Of a DNA stretch of 64,000 nucleotides, positions 51,201 through 63,090 are shown in pieces (the first letter of the stretch is position 1; every line of letters begins with the position of its first letter). This stretch comes from Pisaster brevispinus (Eukaryota > Echinodermata > Asteroidea > Forcipulatida > Asteriidae). The stretch is from NCBI GenBank assembly GCA_023634235.1, contig JAMKCF010000015.1, positions 6,549,698-6,613,697 on the forward strand. The letters are read 5' to 3'. The notes under the pieces are model-generated. The model ran no database searches. It was given only the letters and a program-made list of their open reading frames with translations, and had not been told where the DNA came from. A program made the translations under genes and the position numbers.

Positions 51201-52740
51201 ATGCCCACGTCATCGCCAGTGAGAAAAAGCCGGCACAGAAAGGTCCGAAATAAATTCTGCGCTAAGCTTGAGAATAACTCCCGAACTAGGCATGCTAGAG
51301 AGACAAAATTTGTACCTGACTCTGCCTTGAATATCCCTGCATCCGAAAATCTAACTTTTAGCGTGGCGGAGGGCAAGCTTCATACCGGAAATGACCAGCA
51401 GGTGGGGCTACTCCGAACGCTCCTCAAAAGCATCCCCAATGGGATTTTTGTACACGCAGCTGTCAAAGAAACAAAGACAAAGTAAGGATGCTCAAATCAC
51501 CCTCAGAATAATACCGGATGTTCACAAGTTTTACACCATTAGAACGCCCGTCTCAAAGGCTCTCTCTTCCCTGAGTTTTGTTAAGGTGACAATTTTGTAG
51601 GCGGGGCCAGCAGCCTGGAAGTAGGGCTGCCCGAAACTCCACTGTAGTACATGCCCACGTCATCGCCAGTGAGAAAAAGCCGGCACAGAAAGGTCCGAAA
51701 TAAATTCTGCGCTAAGCTTGAGAATAACTCCCGAACTAGGCATGCTAGAGAGACAAAAATTGTACCTGACTCTGCCTTGAATATCCCTGCATCCGAAAAT
51801 TTAACTTTTAGCGTGGCGGAGGGCAAGCTTCATACCGGAAATGACCAGCAGGTGGGGCTACTCCGAACGCTCCTCAAAAGCATCCCCAATGGGATTTTTG
51901 TACACGCAGCTTTCAAAGAAACAAAGACAAAGTAAGGATGCTCAAATCACCCTCAGAATAATACCGGATTTTCACAAGTTTTACACCATTAGAACGCCCG
52001 TCTCAAAGGCTCTCTCTTCCCTGAGTTTCGTTAAGGTGACAATTTTGTAGGCGGGGCCAGCGTCCTGGAAGTAGGGCTGCCCGAAACTCCACTGTAGTAC
52101 ATGCCCACGTCATCGCCAGTGAGAAAAAGCCGGCACAGAAAGGTCCGAAATAAATTCTGCGCTAAGCTTGAGAATAACTCCCGAACTAGGCATGCTAGAG
52201 AGACAAAATTTGTACCTGACTCTGCCTTGAATATCCCTGCATCCGAAAATCTAACTTTTAGCGTGGCGGAGGGCAAGCTTCATACCGGAAATGACCAGCA
52301 GGTGGGGCTACTCCGAACGCTCCTCAAAAGCATCCCCAATGGGATTTTTGTACACGCAGCTGTCAAAGAAACAAAGACAAAGTAAGGATGCTCAAATCAC
52401 CCTCAGAATAATACCGGATTTTCACAAGTTTTACACCATTAGAACGCCCGTCTCAAAGGCTCTCTCTTCCCTGAGTTTCGTTAAGGTGACAATTTTGTAG
52501 GCGGGGCCAGCGTCCTGGAAGTAGGGCTGCCCGAAACTCCACTGTAGTACATGCCCACGTCATCGCCAGTGAGAAAAAGCCGGCACAGAAAGGTCCGAAA
52601 TAAATTCTGCGCTAAGCTTGAGAATAACTCCCGAACTAGGCATGCTAGAGAGACAAAATTTGTACCTGACTCTGCCTTGAATATCCCTGCATCCGAAAAT
52701 CTAACTTTTAGCGTGGCGGAGGGCAAGCTTCATACCGGAA
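48277..52740. repeat. Plain units with scattered private changes
   Basis: No clear higher-order period. Private changes include AATATTACC (48277), CTTGTAAATAAC and AAATTTTTACC (back half of 48277), the cluster GCCATTTAGATAAAG near 49004 with TCTATTTTTTAG in unit 48727, and ATGCACACG near 49853. CTCTTTCCTG recurs in units 48727, 50491 and 50941, hinting at local exchange. Confidence 0.78.
49503..49504. other. 36 bp deletion junction
   Basis: GCTAAGC is joined to CAAAATTTG, removing the equivalent of 349-384 of the first unit. Unit 49177-49590 is 414 bp and loses one HindIII site, the SphI site and the CTAG dyad. No microhomology is visible at the ends. It is distinct from the 35 bp deletion of the X units and occurs once. 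Confidence 0.92.
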
Positions 52741-55700
52741 ATGACCAGCAGGTGGGGCTACTCCGAACGCTCCTCAAAAGCATCCCCAATGGGATTTTTG
52801 TACACGCAGCTGTCAAAGAAACAAAGACAAAGTAAGGATGCTCAAATCACCCTCAGAATAATACCGGATTTTCACAAGTTTTACACTATTAAAACGCCCG
52901 TCTCAAAGGCTCTCTCTTCCCTGGGTTTCGTTAAGGTGACAATTTTGTAGGCGGGGCCAGCGTCCTGGAAGTAGGGCTGCCCGAAACTCCACTGTAGTAC
53001 ATGCCCACGTCATCGCCAGTGAGAAAAAGCCGGCACAGAAAGGTCCGAAATAAATTCTGCGCTAAGCTTGAGAATAACTCCCGAACTAGGCATGCTAGAG
53101 AGACAAAATTTGTACCTGACTCTGCCTTGAATATCCCTGCATCCGAAAATCTAACTTTTAGCGTGGCGGAGGGCAAGCTTCATACCGGAAATGACCAGCA
53201 GGTGGGGCTAGTCCGAACGCTCCTCAAAAGCATCCCCAATGGGATTTTTGTACACGCAGCTGTCAAAGAAACAAAGACAAAGTAAGGATGCTCAAATCAC
53301 CCTCAGAATAATACCGGATTTTCACAAGTTTTACACCATTAGAACGCCCGTCTCAAAGGCTCTCTCTTCCCTGAGTTTCGTTAAGGTGACAATTTTGTAG
53401 GCGGGGCCAGCGTCCTGGAAGTAGGGCTGCCCGAAACTCCACTGTAGTACATGCCCACGTCATCGCCAGTGAGAAAAAGCCGGCACAGAAAGGTCCGAAA
53501 TAAATTCTGCGCTAAGCTTGAGAATAACTCCCGAACTAGGCATGCTAGAGAGACAAAATTTGTACCTGACTCTGCCTTGAATATCCCTGCATCCGAAAAT
53601 CTAACTTTTAGCGTGGCGGAGGGCAAGCTTCATACCGGAAATGACCAGCAGATGGGGCTACTCCGAACGCTCCTCAAAAGCATCCCCAATGGGATTTTTG
53701 TACACGCAGCTGTCAAAGAAACAAAGACAAAGTAAGGATGCTCAAATCACCCTCAGAATAATACCGGATTTTCACAAGTTTTACACCATTAGAACGCCTG
53801 TCTCAAAGGCTCTCTCTTCCCTGAGTTTCGTTAAGGTGACAATTTTGTAGGCGGGGCCAGCGTCCTGGAAGTAGGGCTGCCCGAAACTCCACTGTAGTAC
53901 ATGCCCACGTCATCGCCAGTGAGAAAAAGCCGGCACAGAAAGGTCCGAAATAAATTCTGCGCTAAGCTTGAGAATAACTCCCGAACTAGGCATGCTAGAG
54001 AGACAAAATTTGTACCTGACTCTGCCTTGAATATCCCTGCATCCGAAAATCTAACTTTTAGCGTGGCGGAGGGCAAGCTTCATACCGGAAATGACCAGCA
54101 GGTGGGGCTACTCCGAACGCTCCTCAGAAGCATCCCCAATGGGATTTTTGTACACGCAGCTGTCAAAGAAACAAAGACAAAGTAAGGATGCTCAAATCAC
54201 CCTCAGAATAATACCGGATTTTCACAAGTTTTACACCATTAGAACGCCCGTCTCAAAGGCTCTCTCTTCCCTGAGTTTCGTTAAGGTGACAATTTTGTAG
54301 GCGGGGCCAGCGTCCTGGAAGTAGGGCTGCCCGAAACTCCACTGTAGTACATGCCCACGTCATCGCCAGTGAGAAAAAGCCGGCACAGAAAGGTCCGAAA
54401 TAAATTCTGCGCTAAGCTTGAGAATAACTCCCGAACTAGGCATGCTAGAGAGACAAAATTTGTACCTGACTCTGCCTTGAATATCCCTGCATCCGAAAAT
54501 CTAACTTTTAGCGTGGCGGAGGGCAAGCTTCATACCGGAAATGACCAGCAGGTGGGGCTACTCCGAACGCTCCTCAAAAGCATCCCCAATGGGATTTTTG
54601 TACACGCAGCTGTCAAAGAAACAAAGACAAAGTAAGGATGCTCAAATCACCCTCAGAATAATACCGGATTTTCACAAGTTTTACACCATTAGAACGCCCG
54701 TCTCAAAGGCTCTCTCTTCCCTGAGTTTCGTTAAGGTGACAATTTTGTAGGCGGGGCCAGCGTCCTGGAAGTAGGGCTGCCCGAAACTCCACTGTAGTAC
54801 ATGCCCACGTCATCGCCAGTGAGAAAAAGCCGGCACAGAAAGGTCCGAAATAAATTCTGCGCTAAGCTTGAGAATAACTCCCGAACTAGGCATGCTAGAG
54901 AGACAAAATTTGTACCTGACTCTGCCTTGAATATCCCTGCATCCGAAAATCTAATTTTTAGCGTGGCGGAGGGCAAGCTTCATACCGGAAATGACCAGCA
55001 GGTGGGGCTACTCCGAACGCTCCTCAAAAGCATCCCCAATGGGATTTTTGTACACGCAGCTGTCAAAGAAACAAAGACAAAGTAAGGATGCTCAAATCAC
55101 CCTCAGAATAATACCGGATTTTCACAAGTTTTACACCATTAGAACGCCCGTCTCAAAGGCTCTCTCTTCCCTGAGTTTCGTTAAGGTGACAATTTTGTAG
55201 GCGGGGCCAGCGTCCTGGAAGTAGGGCTGCCCGAAACTCCACTGTAGTACATGCCCACGTCATCGCCAGTGAGAAAAAGCCGGCACAGAAAGGTCCGAAA
55301 TAAATTCTGCGCTAAGCTTGAGAATAACTCCCGAACTAGGCATGCTAGAGAGACAAAATTTGTACCTGACTCTGCCTTGAATATCCCTGCATCCGAAAAT
55401 CTAACTTTTAGCGTGGCGGAGGGCAAGCTTCATACCGGAAATGACCAGCAGGTGGGGCTACTCCGAACGCTCCTCAAAAGCATCCCCAATGGGATTTTTG
55501 TACACGCAGCTGTCAAAGAAACAAAGACAAAGTAAGGATGCTCAAATCACCCTCAGAATAATACCGGATTTTCACAAGTTTTACACTATTAAAACGCCCG
55601 TCTCAAAGGCTCTCTCTTCCCTGGGTTTCGTTAAGGTGACAATTTTGTAGGCGGGGCCAGCGTCCTGGAAGTAGGGCTGCCCGAAACTCCACTGTAGTAC

Positions 55701-58140
55701 ATGCCCACGTCATCGCCAGTGAGAAAAAGCCGGCACAGAAAGGTCCGAAATAAATTCTGCGCTAAGCTTGAGAATAACTCCCTAACTAGGCATGCTAGAG
55801 AGACAAAATTTGTACCTGACTCTGCCTTGAATATCCCTGCATCCGAAAATCTAACTTTTAGCGTGGCGGAGGGCAAGCTTCATACCGGAAATGACCAGCA
55901 GGTGGGGCTAGTCCGAACGCTCCTCAAAAGCATCCCCAATGGGATTTTTGTACACGCAGCTGTCAAAGAAACAAAGACAAAGTAAGGATGCTCAAATCAC
56001 CCTCAGAATAATACCGGATTTTCACAAGTTTTACACCATTAGAACGCCCGTCTCAAAGGCTCTCTCTTCCCTGAGTTTCGTTAAGGTGACAATTTTGTAG
56101 GCGGGGCCAGCGTCCTGGAAGTAGGGCTGCCCGAAACTCCACTGTAGTACATGCCCACGTCATCGCCAGTGAGAAAAAGCCGGCACAGAAAGGTCCGAAA
56201 TAAATTCTGCGCTAAGCTTGAGAATAACTCCCGAACTAGGCATGCTAGAGAGACAAAATTTGTACCTGACTCTGCCTTGAATATCCCTGCATCCGAAAAT
56301 CTAACTTTTAGCGTGGCGGAGGGCAAGCTTCATACCGGAAATGACCAGCAGATGGGGCTACTCCGAACGCTCCTCAAAAGCATCCCCAATGGGATTTTTG
56401 TACACGCAGCTGTCAAAGAAACAAAGACAAAGTAAGGATGCTCAAATCACCCTCAGAATAATACCGGATTTTCACAAGTTTTACACCATTAGAACGCCTG
56501 TCTCAAAGGCTCTCTCTTCCCTGAGTTTCGTTAAGGTGACAATTTTGTAGGCGGGGCCAGCGTCCTGGAAGTAGGGCTGCCCGAAACTCCACTGTAGTAC
56601 ATGCCCACGTCATCGCCAGTGAGAAAAAGCCGGCACAGAAAGGTCCGAAATAAATTCTGCGCTAAGCTTGAGAATAACTCCCGAACTAGGCATGCTAGAG
56701 AGACAAAATTTGTACCTGACTCTGCCTTGAATATCCCTGCATCCGAAAATCTAACTTTTAGCGTGGCGGAGGGCAAGCTTCATACCGGAAATGACCAGCA
56801 GGTGGGGCTACTCCGAACGCTCCTCAGAAGCATCCCCAATGGGATTTTTGTACACGCAGCTGTCAAAGAAACAAAGACAAAGTAAGGATGCTCAAATCAC
56901 CCTCAGAATAATACCGGATTTTCACAAGTTTTACACCATTAGAACGCCCGTCTCAAAGGCTCTCTCTTCCCTGAGTTTCGTTAAGGTGACAATTTTGTAG
57001 GCGGGGCCAGCGTCCTGGAAGTAGGGCTGCCCGAAACTCCACTGTAGTACATGCCCACGTCATCGCCAGTGAGAAAAAGCCGGCACAGAAAGGTCCGAAA
57101 TAAATTCTGCGCTAAGCTTGAGAATAACTCCCGAACTAGGCATGCTAGAGAGACAAAATTTGTACCTGACTCTGCCTTGAATATCCCTGCATCCGAAAAT
57201 CTAACTTTTAGCGTGGCGGAGGGCAAGCTTCATACCGGAAATGACCAGCAGGTGGGGCTACTCCGAACGCTCCTCAAAAGCATCCCCAATGGGATTTTTG
57301 TACACGCAGCTGTCAAAGAAACAAAGACAAAGTAAGGATGCTCAAATCACCCTCAGAATAATACCGGATTTTCACAAGTTTTACACCATTAGAACGCCCG
57401 TCTCAAAGGCTCTCTCTTCCCTGAGTTTCGTTAAGGTGACAATTTTGTAGGCGGGGCCAGCGTCCTGGAAGTAGGGCTGCCCGAAACTCCACTGTAGTAC
57501 ATGCCCACGTCATCGCCAGTGAGAAAAAGCCGGCACAGAAAGGTCCGAAATAAATTCTGCGCTAAGCTTGAGAATAACTCCCGAACTAGGCATGCTAGAG
57601 AGACAAAATTTGTACCTGACTCTGCCTTGAATATCCCTGCATCCGAAAATCTAACTTTTAGCGTGGCGGAGGGCAAGCTTCATACCGGAAATGACCAGCA
57701 GGTGGGGCTACTCCGAACGCTCCTCAAAAGCATCCCCAATGGGATTTTTGTACACGCAGCTGTCAAAGAAACAAAGACAAAGTAAGGATGCTCAAATCAC
57801 CCTCAGAATAATACCGGATTTTCACAGGTTTTACACCATTAGAACGCCCGTCTCAAAGGCTCTCTCTTCCCTGAGTTTCGTTAAGGTGACAATTTTGTAG
57901 GCGGGGCCAGCGTCCTGGAAGTAGGGCTGCCCGAAACTCCACTGTAGTACATGCCCACGTCATCGCCAGTGAGAAAAAGCCGGCACAGAAAGGTCCGAAA
58001 TAAATTCTGCGCTAAGCTTGAGAATAACTCCCGAACTAGGCATGCTAGAGAGACAAAATTTGTACCTGACTCTGCCTTGAATATCCCTGCATCCGAAAAT
58101 CTAACTTTTAGCGTGGCGGAGGGCAAGCTTCATACCGGAA
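52741..58140. repeat. Two copies of a 2700 bp 6-unit higher-order repeat
   Basis: Copies are 52741-55440 and 55441-58140. Ordered marks recur at exactly 2700 bp: ACACTATTAAAACG with CCTGGGTTTC (52741 and 55441), CTAGTCCG (53191 and 55891), CAGATGGGG with GCCTGTCTC (53641 and 56341), and CTCAGAAGC (54091 and 56791). Private differences are CTAATTTTTA (54954) in copy 1, and CCTAACTAGG (55783) and CACAGGTTTT (about 57827) in copy 2. Recent tandem duplication of six units. Confidence 0.94.
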
Positions 58141-59490
58141 ATGACCAGCAGGTGGGGCTACTCCGAACGCTCCTCAAAAGCATCCCCAATGGGATTTTTG
58201 TACACGCAGCTGTCAAAGAAACAAAGACAAAGTAAGGATGCTCAAATCACCCTCAGAATAATACCGGATTTTCACAAGTTTTACACCATTAGAACGCCCG
58301 TCTCAAAGGCTCTCTCTTCCCTGAGTTTCGTTAAGGTGACAATTTTGTAGGCGGGGCCAGCGTCCTGGAAGTAGGGCTGCCCGAAACTCCACTGTAGTAC
58401 ATGCCCACGTCATCGCCAGTGAGAAAAAGCCGGCACAGAAAGGTCCGAAATAAATTCTGCGCTAAGCTTGAGAATAACTCCCGAACTAGGCATGCTAGAG
58501 AGACAAAATTTGTACCTGACTCTGCCTTGAATATCCCTGCATCCGAAAATCTAACTTTTAGCGTGGCGGAGGGCAAGCTTCATACCGGAAATGACCAGCA
58601 GGTGGGGCTACTCCGAACGCTCCTCAAAAGCATCCCCAATGGGATTTTTGTACACGCAGCTGTCAAAGAAACAAAGACAAAGTAAGGATGCTCAAATCAC
58701 CCTCAGAATAATACCGGATTTTCACAAGTTTTACACCATTAGAACGCCCGTCTCAAAGGCTCTCTCTTCCCTGAGTTTCGTTAAGGTGACAATTTTGTAG
58801 GCGGGGCCAGCATCCTGGAAGTAGGGCTGCCCGAAACTCCACTGTAGTACATGCCCACGTCATCGCCAGTGAGAAAAAGCCGGCACAGAAAGGTCCGAAA
58901 TAAATTCTGCGCTAAGCTTGAGAATAACTCCCGAACTAGGCATGCTAGAGAGACAAAATTTGTACCTGACTCTGCCTTGAATATCCCTGCATCCGAAAAT
59001 CTAACTTTTAGCGTGGCGGAGGGCAAGCTTCATACCGGAAATGACCAGCAGGTGGGGCTACTCCGAACGCTCCTCAAAAGCATCCCCAATGGGATTTTTG
59101 TACACGCAGCTGTCAAAGAAACAAAGACAAAGTAAGGATGCTCAAATCACCCTCAGAATAATACCGGATTTTCACAAGTTTTACACCATTAGAACGCCCG
59201 TCTCAAAGGCTCTCTCTTCCTTGAGTTTTGTTAAGGTGACAATTTTGTAGGCGGGGCCAGCGTCCTGGAAGTAGGGCTGCCCGAAACTCCACTGTAGTAC
59301 ATGCCCACGTCATCGCCAGTGAGAAAAAGCCGGCACAGAAAGGTCCGAAATAAATTCTGCGCTAAGCTTGAGAATAACTCCCGAACTAGGCATGCTAGAA
59401 AGACAAAATTTGTACCTGACTCTGCCTTGAATATCCCTGCATCCGAAAATCTAACTTTTAGCGTGGCGGAGGGCAAGCTTCATACCGGAA
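58141..59490. repeat. Near-reference units
   Basis: Three units with few changes: AGCATCCTGG (58812), then CTTGAGTTTTG near 59221 and CTAGAAAGAC near 59397. Nothing else stands out. Confidence 0.8.
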
Positions 59491-62400
59491 ATGACCAGCA
59501 GGTGGGGCTACTCCGAACGCTCCTCAAAAGCATCCCCAATGGGATTTTTGTACACGCAGCTGTCAAAGAAACAAAGACAAAGTAAGATTGCTCAAATCAC
59601 CCTCAGAATAATACCGGATTTTCACAAGTTTTACACCATTAGAACGCCCGTCTCAAAGGCTCTCTCTATCCTGAGTTTCGTTAAGGTGACAATTTTGTAG
59701 GCGGGGCCAGCGTCCTGGAAGTAGGGCTGCCCGAAACTCCACTGTAGTACATGCCCACGTCATCGCCAGTGAGAAAAAGCCGGCACAGAAAGGTCCGAAA
59801 TAAATTCTGCGCTAAGCTTGAGAATAACTCCCGAACTAGGCATGCTAGAGAGACAAAATTTGTACCTGACTCTGCCTTGAATATCCCTGCATCCGAAAAT
59901 CTAACTTTTAGCGTGGCGGAGGGCAAGCTTCATACCGGAAATGACCAGCAGGTGGGGCTACTCCGAACGCTCCTCAAAAGCATCCCCAATGGGATTTTTG
60001 TACACGCAGCTGTCAAAGAAACAAAGACAAAGTAAGGATGCTCAAATCACCCTCAGAATAATACCGGATTTTCACAAGTTTTACACCATTAGAACGCCCG
60101 TCTCAAAGGCTCTCTCTTCCCTGAGTTTCGTTAAGGTGACAATTTTGTAGGCGGGGCCAGCGTCCTGGAAGTAGGGCTGCCCGAAACTCCACTGTAGTAC
60201 ATGCCCACGTCATCGCCAGTGAGAAAAAGCCGGCACAGAAAGGTCCGAAATAAATTCTGCGCTAAGCTTGAGAATAACTCCCGAACTAGGCATGCTAGAG
60301 AGACAAAATTTGTACCTGACTCTGCCTTGAATATCCCTGCATCCGAAAATCTAACTTTTAGCGTGGCGGAGGGCAAGCTTCATACCGGAAATGACCAGCA
60401 GGTGGGGCTACTCCGAACGCTCCTCAAAAGCATCCCCAATGGGATTTTTGTACACGCAGCTGTCAAAGAAACAAAGACAAAGTAAGGATGCTCAAATCAC
60501 TCTCAGAATAATACCGGATTTTCACAAGTTTTACACCATTAGAACGCCCGTCTCAAAGGCTCTCTCTTCCTTGAGTTTCGTTAAGGTGACAATTTTGTAG
60601 GCGGGGCCAGCGTCCTGGAAGTAGGGCTGCCCGAAACTCCACTGTAGTACATGCCCACGTCATCGCCAGTGAGAAAAAGCCGGCACAGAAAGGTCCGAAA
60701 TAAAGTCTTCGCTAAGCTTGAGAATAACTTCCGAACTAGGCATGCTAGAGAGACAAAATTTGTACCTGACTCTGCCTTGAATATCCCTGCATCCGAAAAT
60801 CTAACTTTTAGCGTGGCGGAGGGCAAGCTTCATACCGGAAATGACCAGCAGGTGGGGCTACTCCGAACGCTCCTCAAAAGCATCCCCAATGGGATTTTTG
60901 TACACGCAGCTGTCAAAGAAACAAAGACAAAGTAAGGATGCTCAAATCACCCTCAGAATAATACCGGATTTTCACAAGTTTTACACCATTAGAACGCCCG
61001 TCTCAAAGGCTCTCTCTTCCCTGAGTTTCGTTAAGGTGACAATTTTGTAGGCGGGGCCAGCGTCCTGGAAGTAGGACTGCCCGAAACTCCACTGTAGTAC
61101 ATGCCCACGTCATCGCCAGTGAGAAAAAGCCGGCACAGAAAGGTCCGAAATAAATTCTGCGCTAATCTTGAGAATAACTCCCGAACTAGGCATGCTAGAG
61201 AGACAAAATTTGTACCTGACTCTGCCTTGAATATCCCTGCATCATAAAATCTAACTTTTAGCGTGGCGGAGGGCAAGCTTCATACCGGAAATGACCAGCA
61301 GGTGGGGCTACTCCGAACGCTCCTCAAAAGCATCCCCAATGGGATTTTTGTACACGCAGCTGTCAAAGAAACAAAGACAAAGTAAGATTGCTCAAATCAC
61401 CCTCAGAATAATACCGGATTTTCACAAGTTTTACACCATTAGAACGCCCGTCTCAAAGGCTCTCTCTTCCCTGAGTTTCGTTAAGGTGACCATTTTGTAG
61501 GCGGGGCCAGCGTCCTGGAAGTAGGGCTGCCCGAAACTCCACTGTAGTACATGCCCACGTCATCGCCAGTGAGAAAAAGCCGGCACAGAAAGGTCCGAAA
61601 TAAATTCTGCGCTAAGCTTGAGAATAACTCCCGAACTAGGCATGCTAGAGAGACAAAATTTGTACCTGACTCTGCCTTGAATATCCCTGCATCCGAAAAT
61701 CTAACTTTTAGCGTGGCGGAGGGCAAGCTTCATACCGGAAATGACCAGCAGGTGGGGCTACTCCGAACGCTCCTCAAAAGCATCCCCAATGGGATTTTTG
61801 TACACGCAGCTGTCAAAGAAACAAAGACAAAGTAAGGATGCTCAAATCACCCTCAGAATAATACCGGATTTTCACAAGTTTTACACCATTAGAACGCCCG
61901 TCTCAAAGGCTCTCTCTTCCCGGAGTTTCGTTAAGGTGACAATTTTGTAGGCGGGGCCAGCGTCCTGGAAGTAGGGCTGCCCGAAACTCCACTGTAGTAC
62001 ATGCCCACGTCATCGCCAGTGAGAAAAAGCCGGCACAGAAAGGTCCGAAATAAATTCTGCGCTAAGCTTGAGAATAACTCCCGAACTAGGCATGCTAGAG
62101 AGACAAAATTTGTACCTGACTCTGCCTTGAATATCCCTGCATCCGAAAATCTAACTTTTAGCGTGGCGGAGGGCAAGCTTCATACCGGAAATGACCAGCA
62201 GGTGGGGCTACTCCGAACGCTCCTCAAAAGCATCCCCAATGGGATTTTTGTACACGCAGCTGTCAAAGAAACAAAGACAAAGTAAGGATGCTCAAATCAC
62301 TCTCAGAATAATACCGGATTTTCACAAGTTTTACACCATTAGAACGCCCGTCTCAAAGGCTCTCTCTTCCTTGAGTTTCGTTAAGGTGACAATTTTGTAG

Positions 62401-63090
62401 GCGGGGCCAGCGTCCTGGAAGTAGGGCTGCCCGAAACTCCACTGTAGTACATGCCCACGTCATCGCCAGTGAGAAAAAGCCGGCACAGAAAGGTCCGAAA
62501 TAAAGTCTTCGCTAAGCTTGAGAATAACTTCCGAACTAGGCATGCTAGAGAGACAAAATTTGTACCTGACTCTGCCTTGAATATCCCTGCATCCGAAAAT
62601 CTAACTTTTAGCGTGGCGGAGGGCAAGCTTCATACCGGAAATGACCAGCAGGTGGGGCTACTCCGAACGCTCCTCAAAAGCATCCCCAATGGGATTTTTG
62701 TACACGCAGCTGTCAAAGAAACAAAGACAAAGTAAGGATGCTCAAATCACCCTCAGAATAATACCGGATTTTCACAAGTTTTACACCATTAGAACGCCCG
62801 TCTCAAAGGCTCTCTCTTCCCTGAGTTTCGTTAAGGTGACAATTTTGTAGGCGGGGCCAGCGTCCTGGAAGTAGGGCTGCCCGAAACTCCACTGTAGTAC
62901 ATGCCCACGTCATCGCCAGTGAGAAAAAGCCGGCACAGAAAGGTCCGAAATAAATTCTGCGCTAAGCTTGAGAATAACTCCCGAACTAGGCATGCTAGAG
63001 AGACAAAATTTGTACCTGACTCTGCCTTGAATATCCCTGCATCCGAAAATCTAACTTTTAGCGTGGCGGAGGGCAAGCTTCATACCGGAA
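59491..63090. repeat. Two copies of an 1800 bp 4-unit higher-order repeat (second type)
   Basis: Units 59491 and 61291 share TAAGATTGC. Units 60391 and 62191 share ATCACTCTC, CTTCCTTGAG, AAAGTCTTCGCT and AATAACTTCCG. Both pairs are 1800 bp apart. Unit 60841 has private changes GTAGGACTGC, GCTAATCTTG and CATCATAAAATC that its partner at 62641 lacks. Unit 59491 has CTCTCTATCC, also not shared. Confidence 0.88.
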
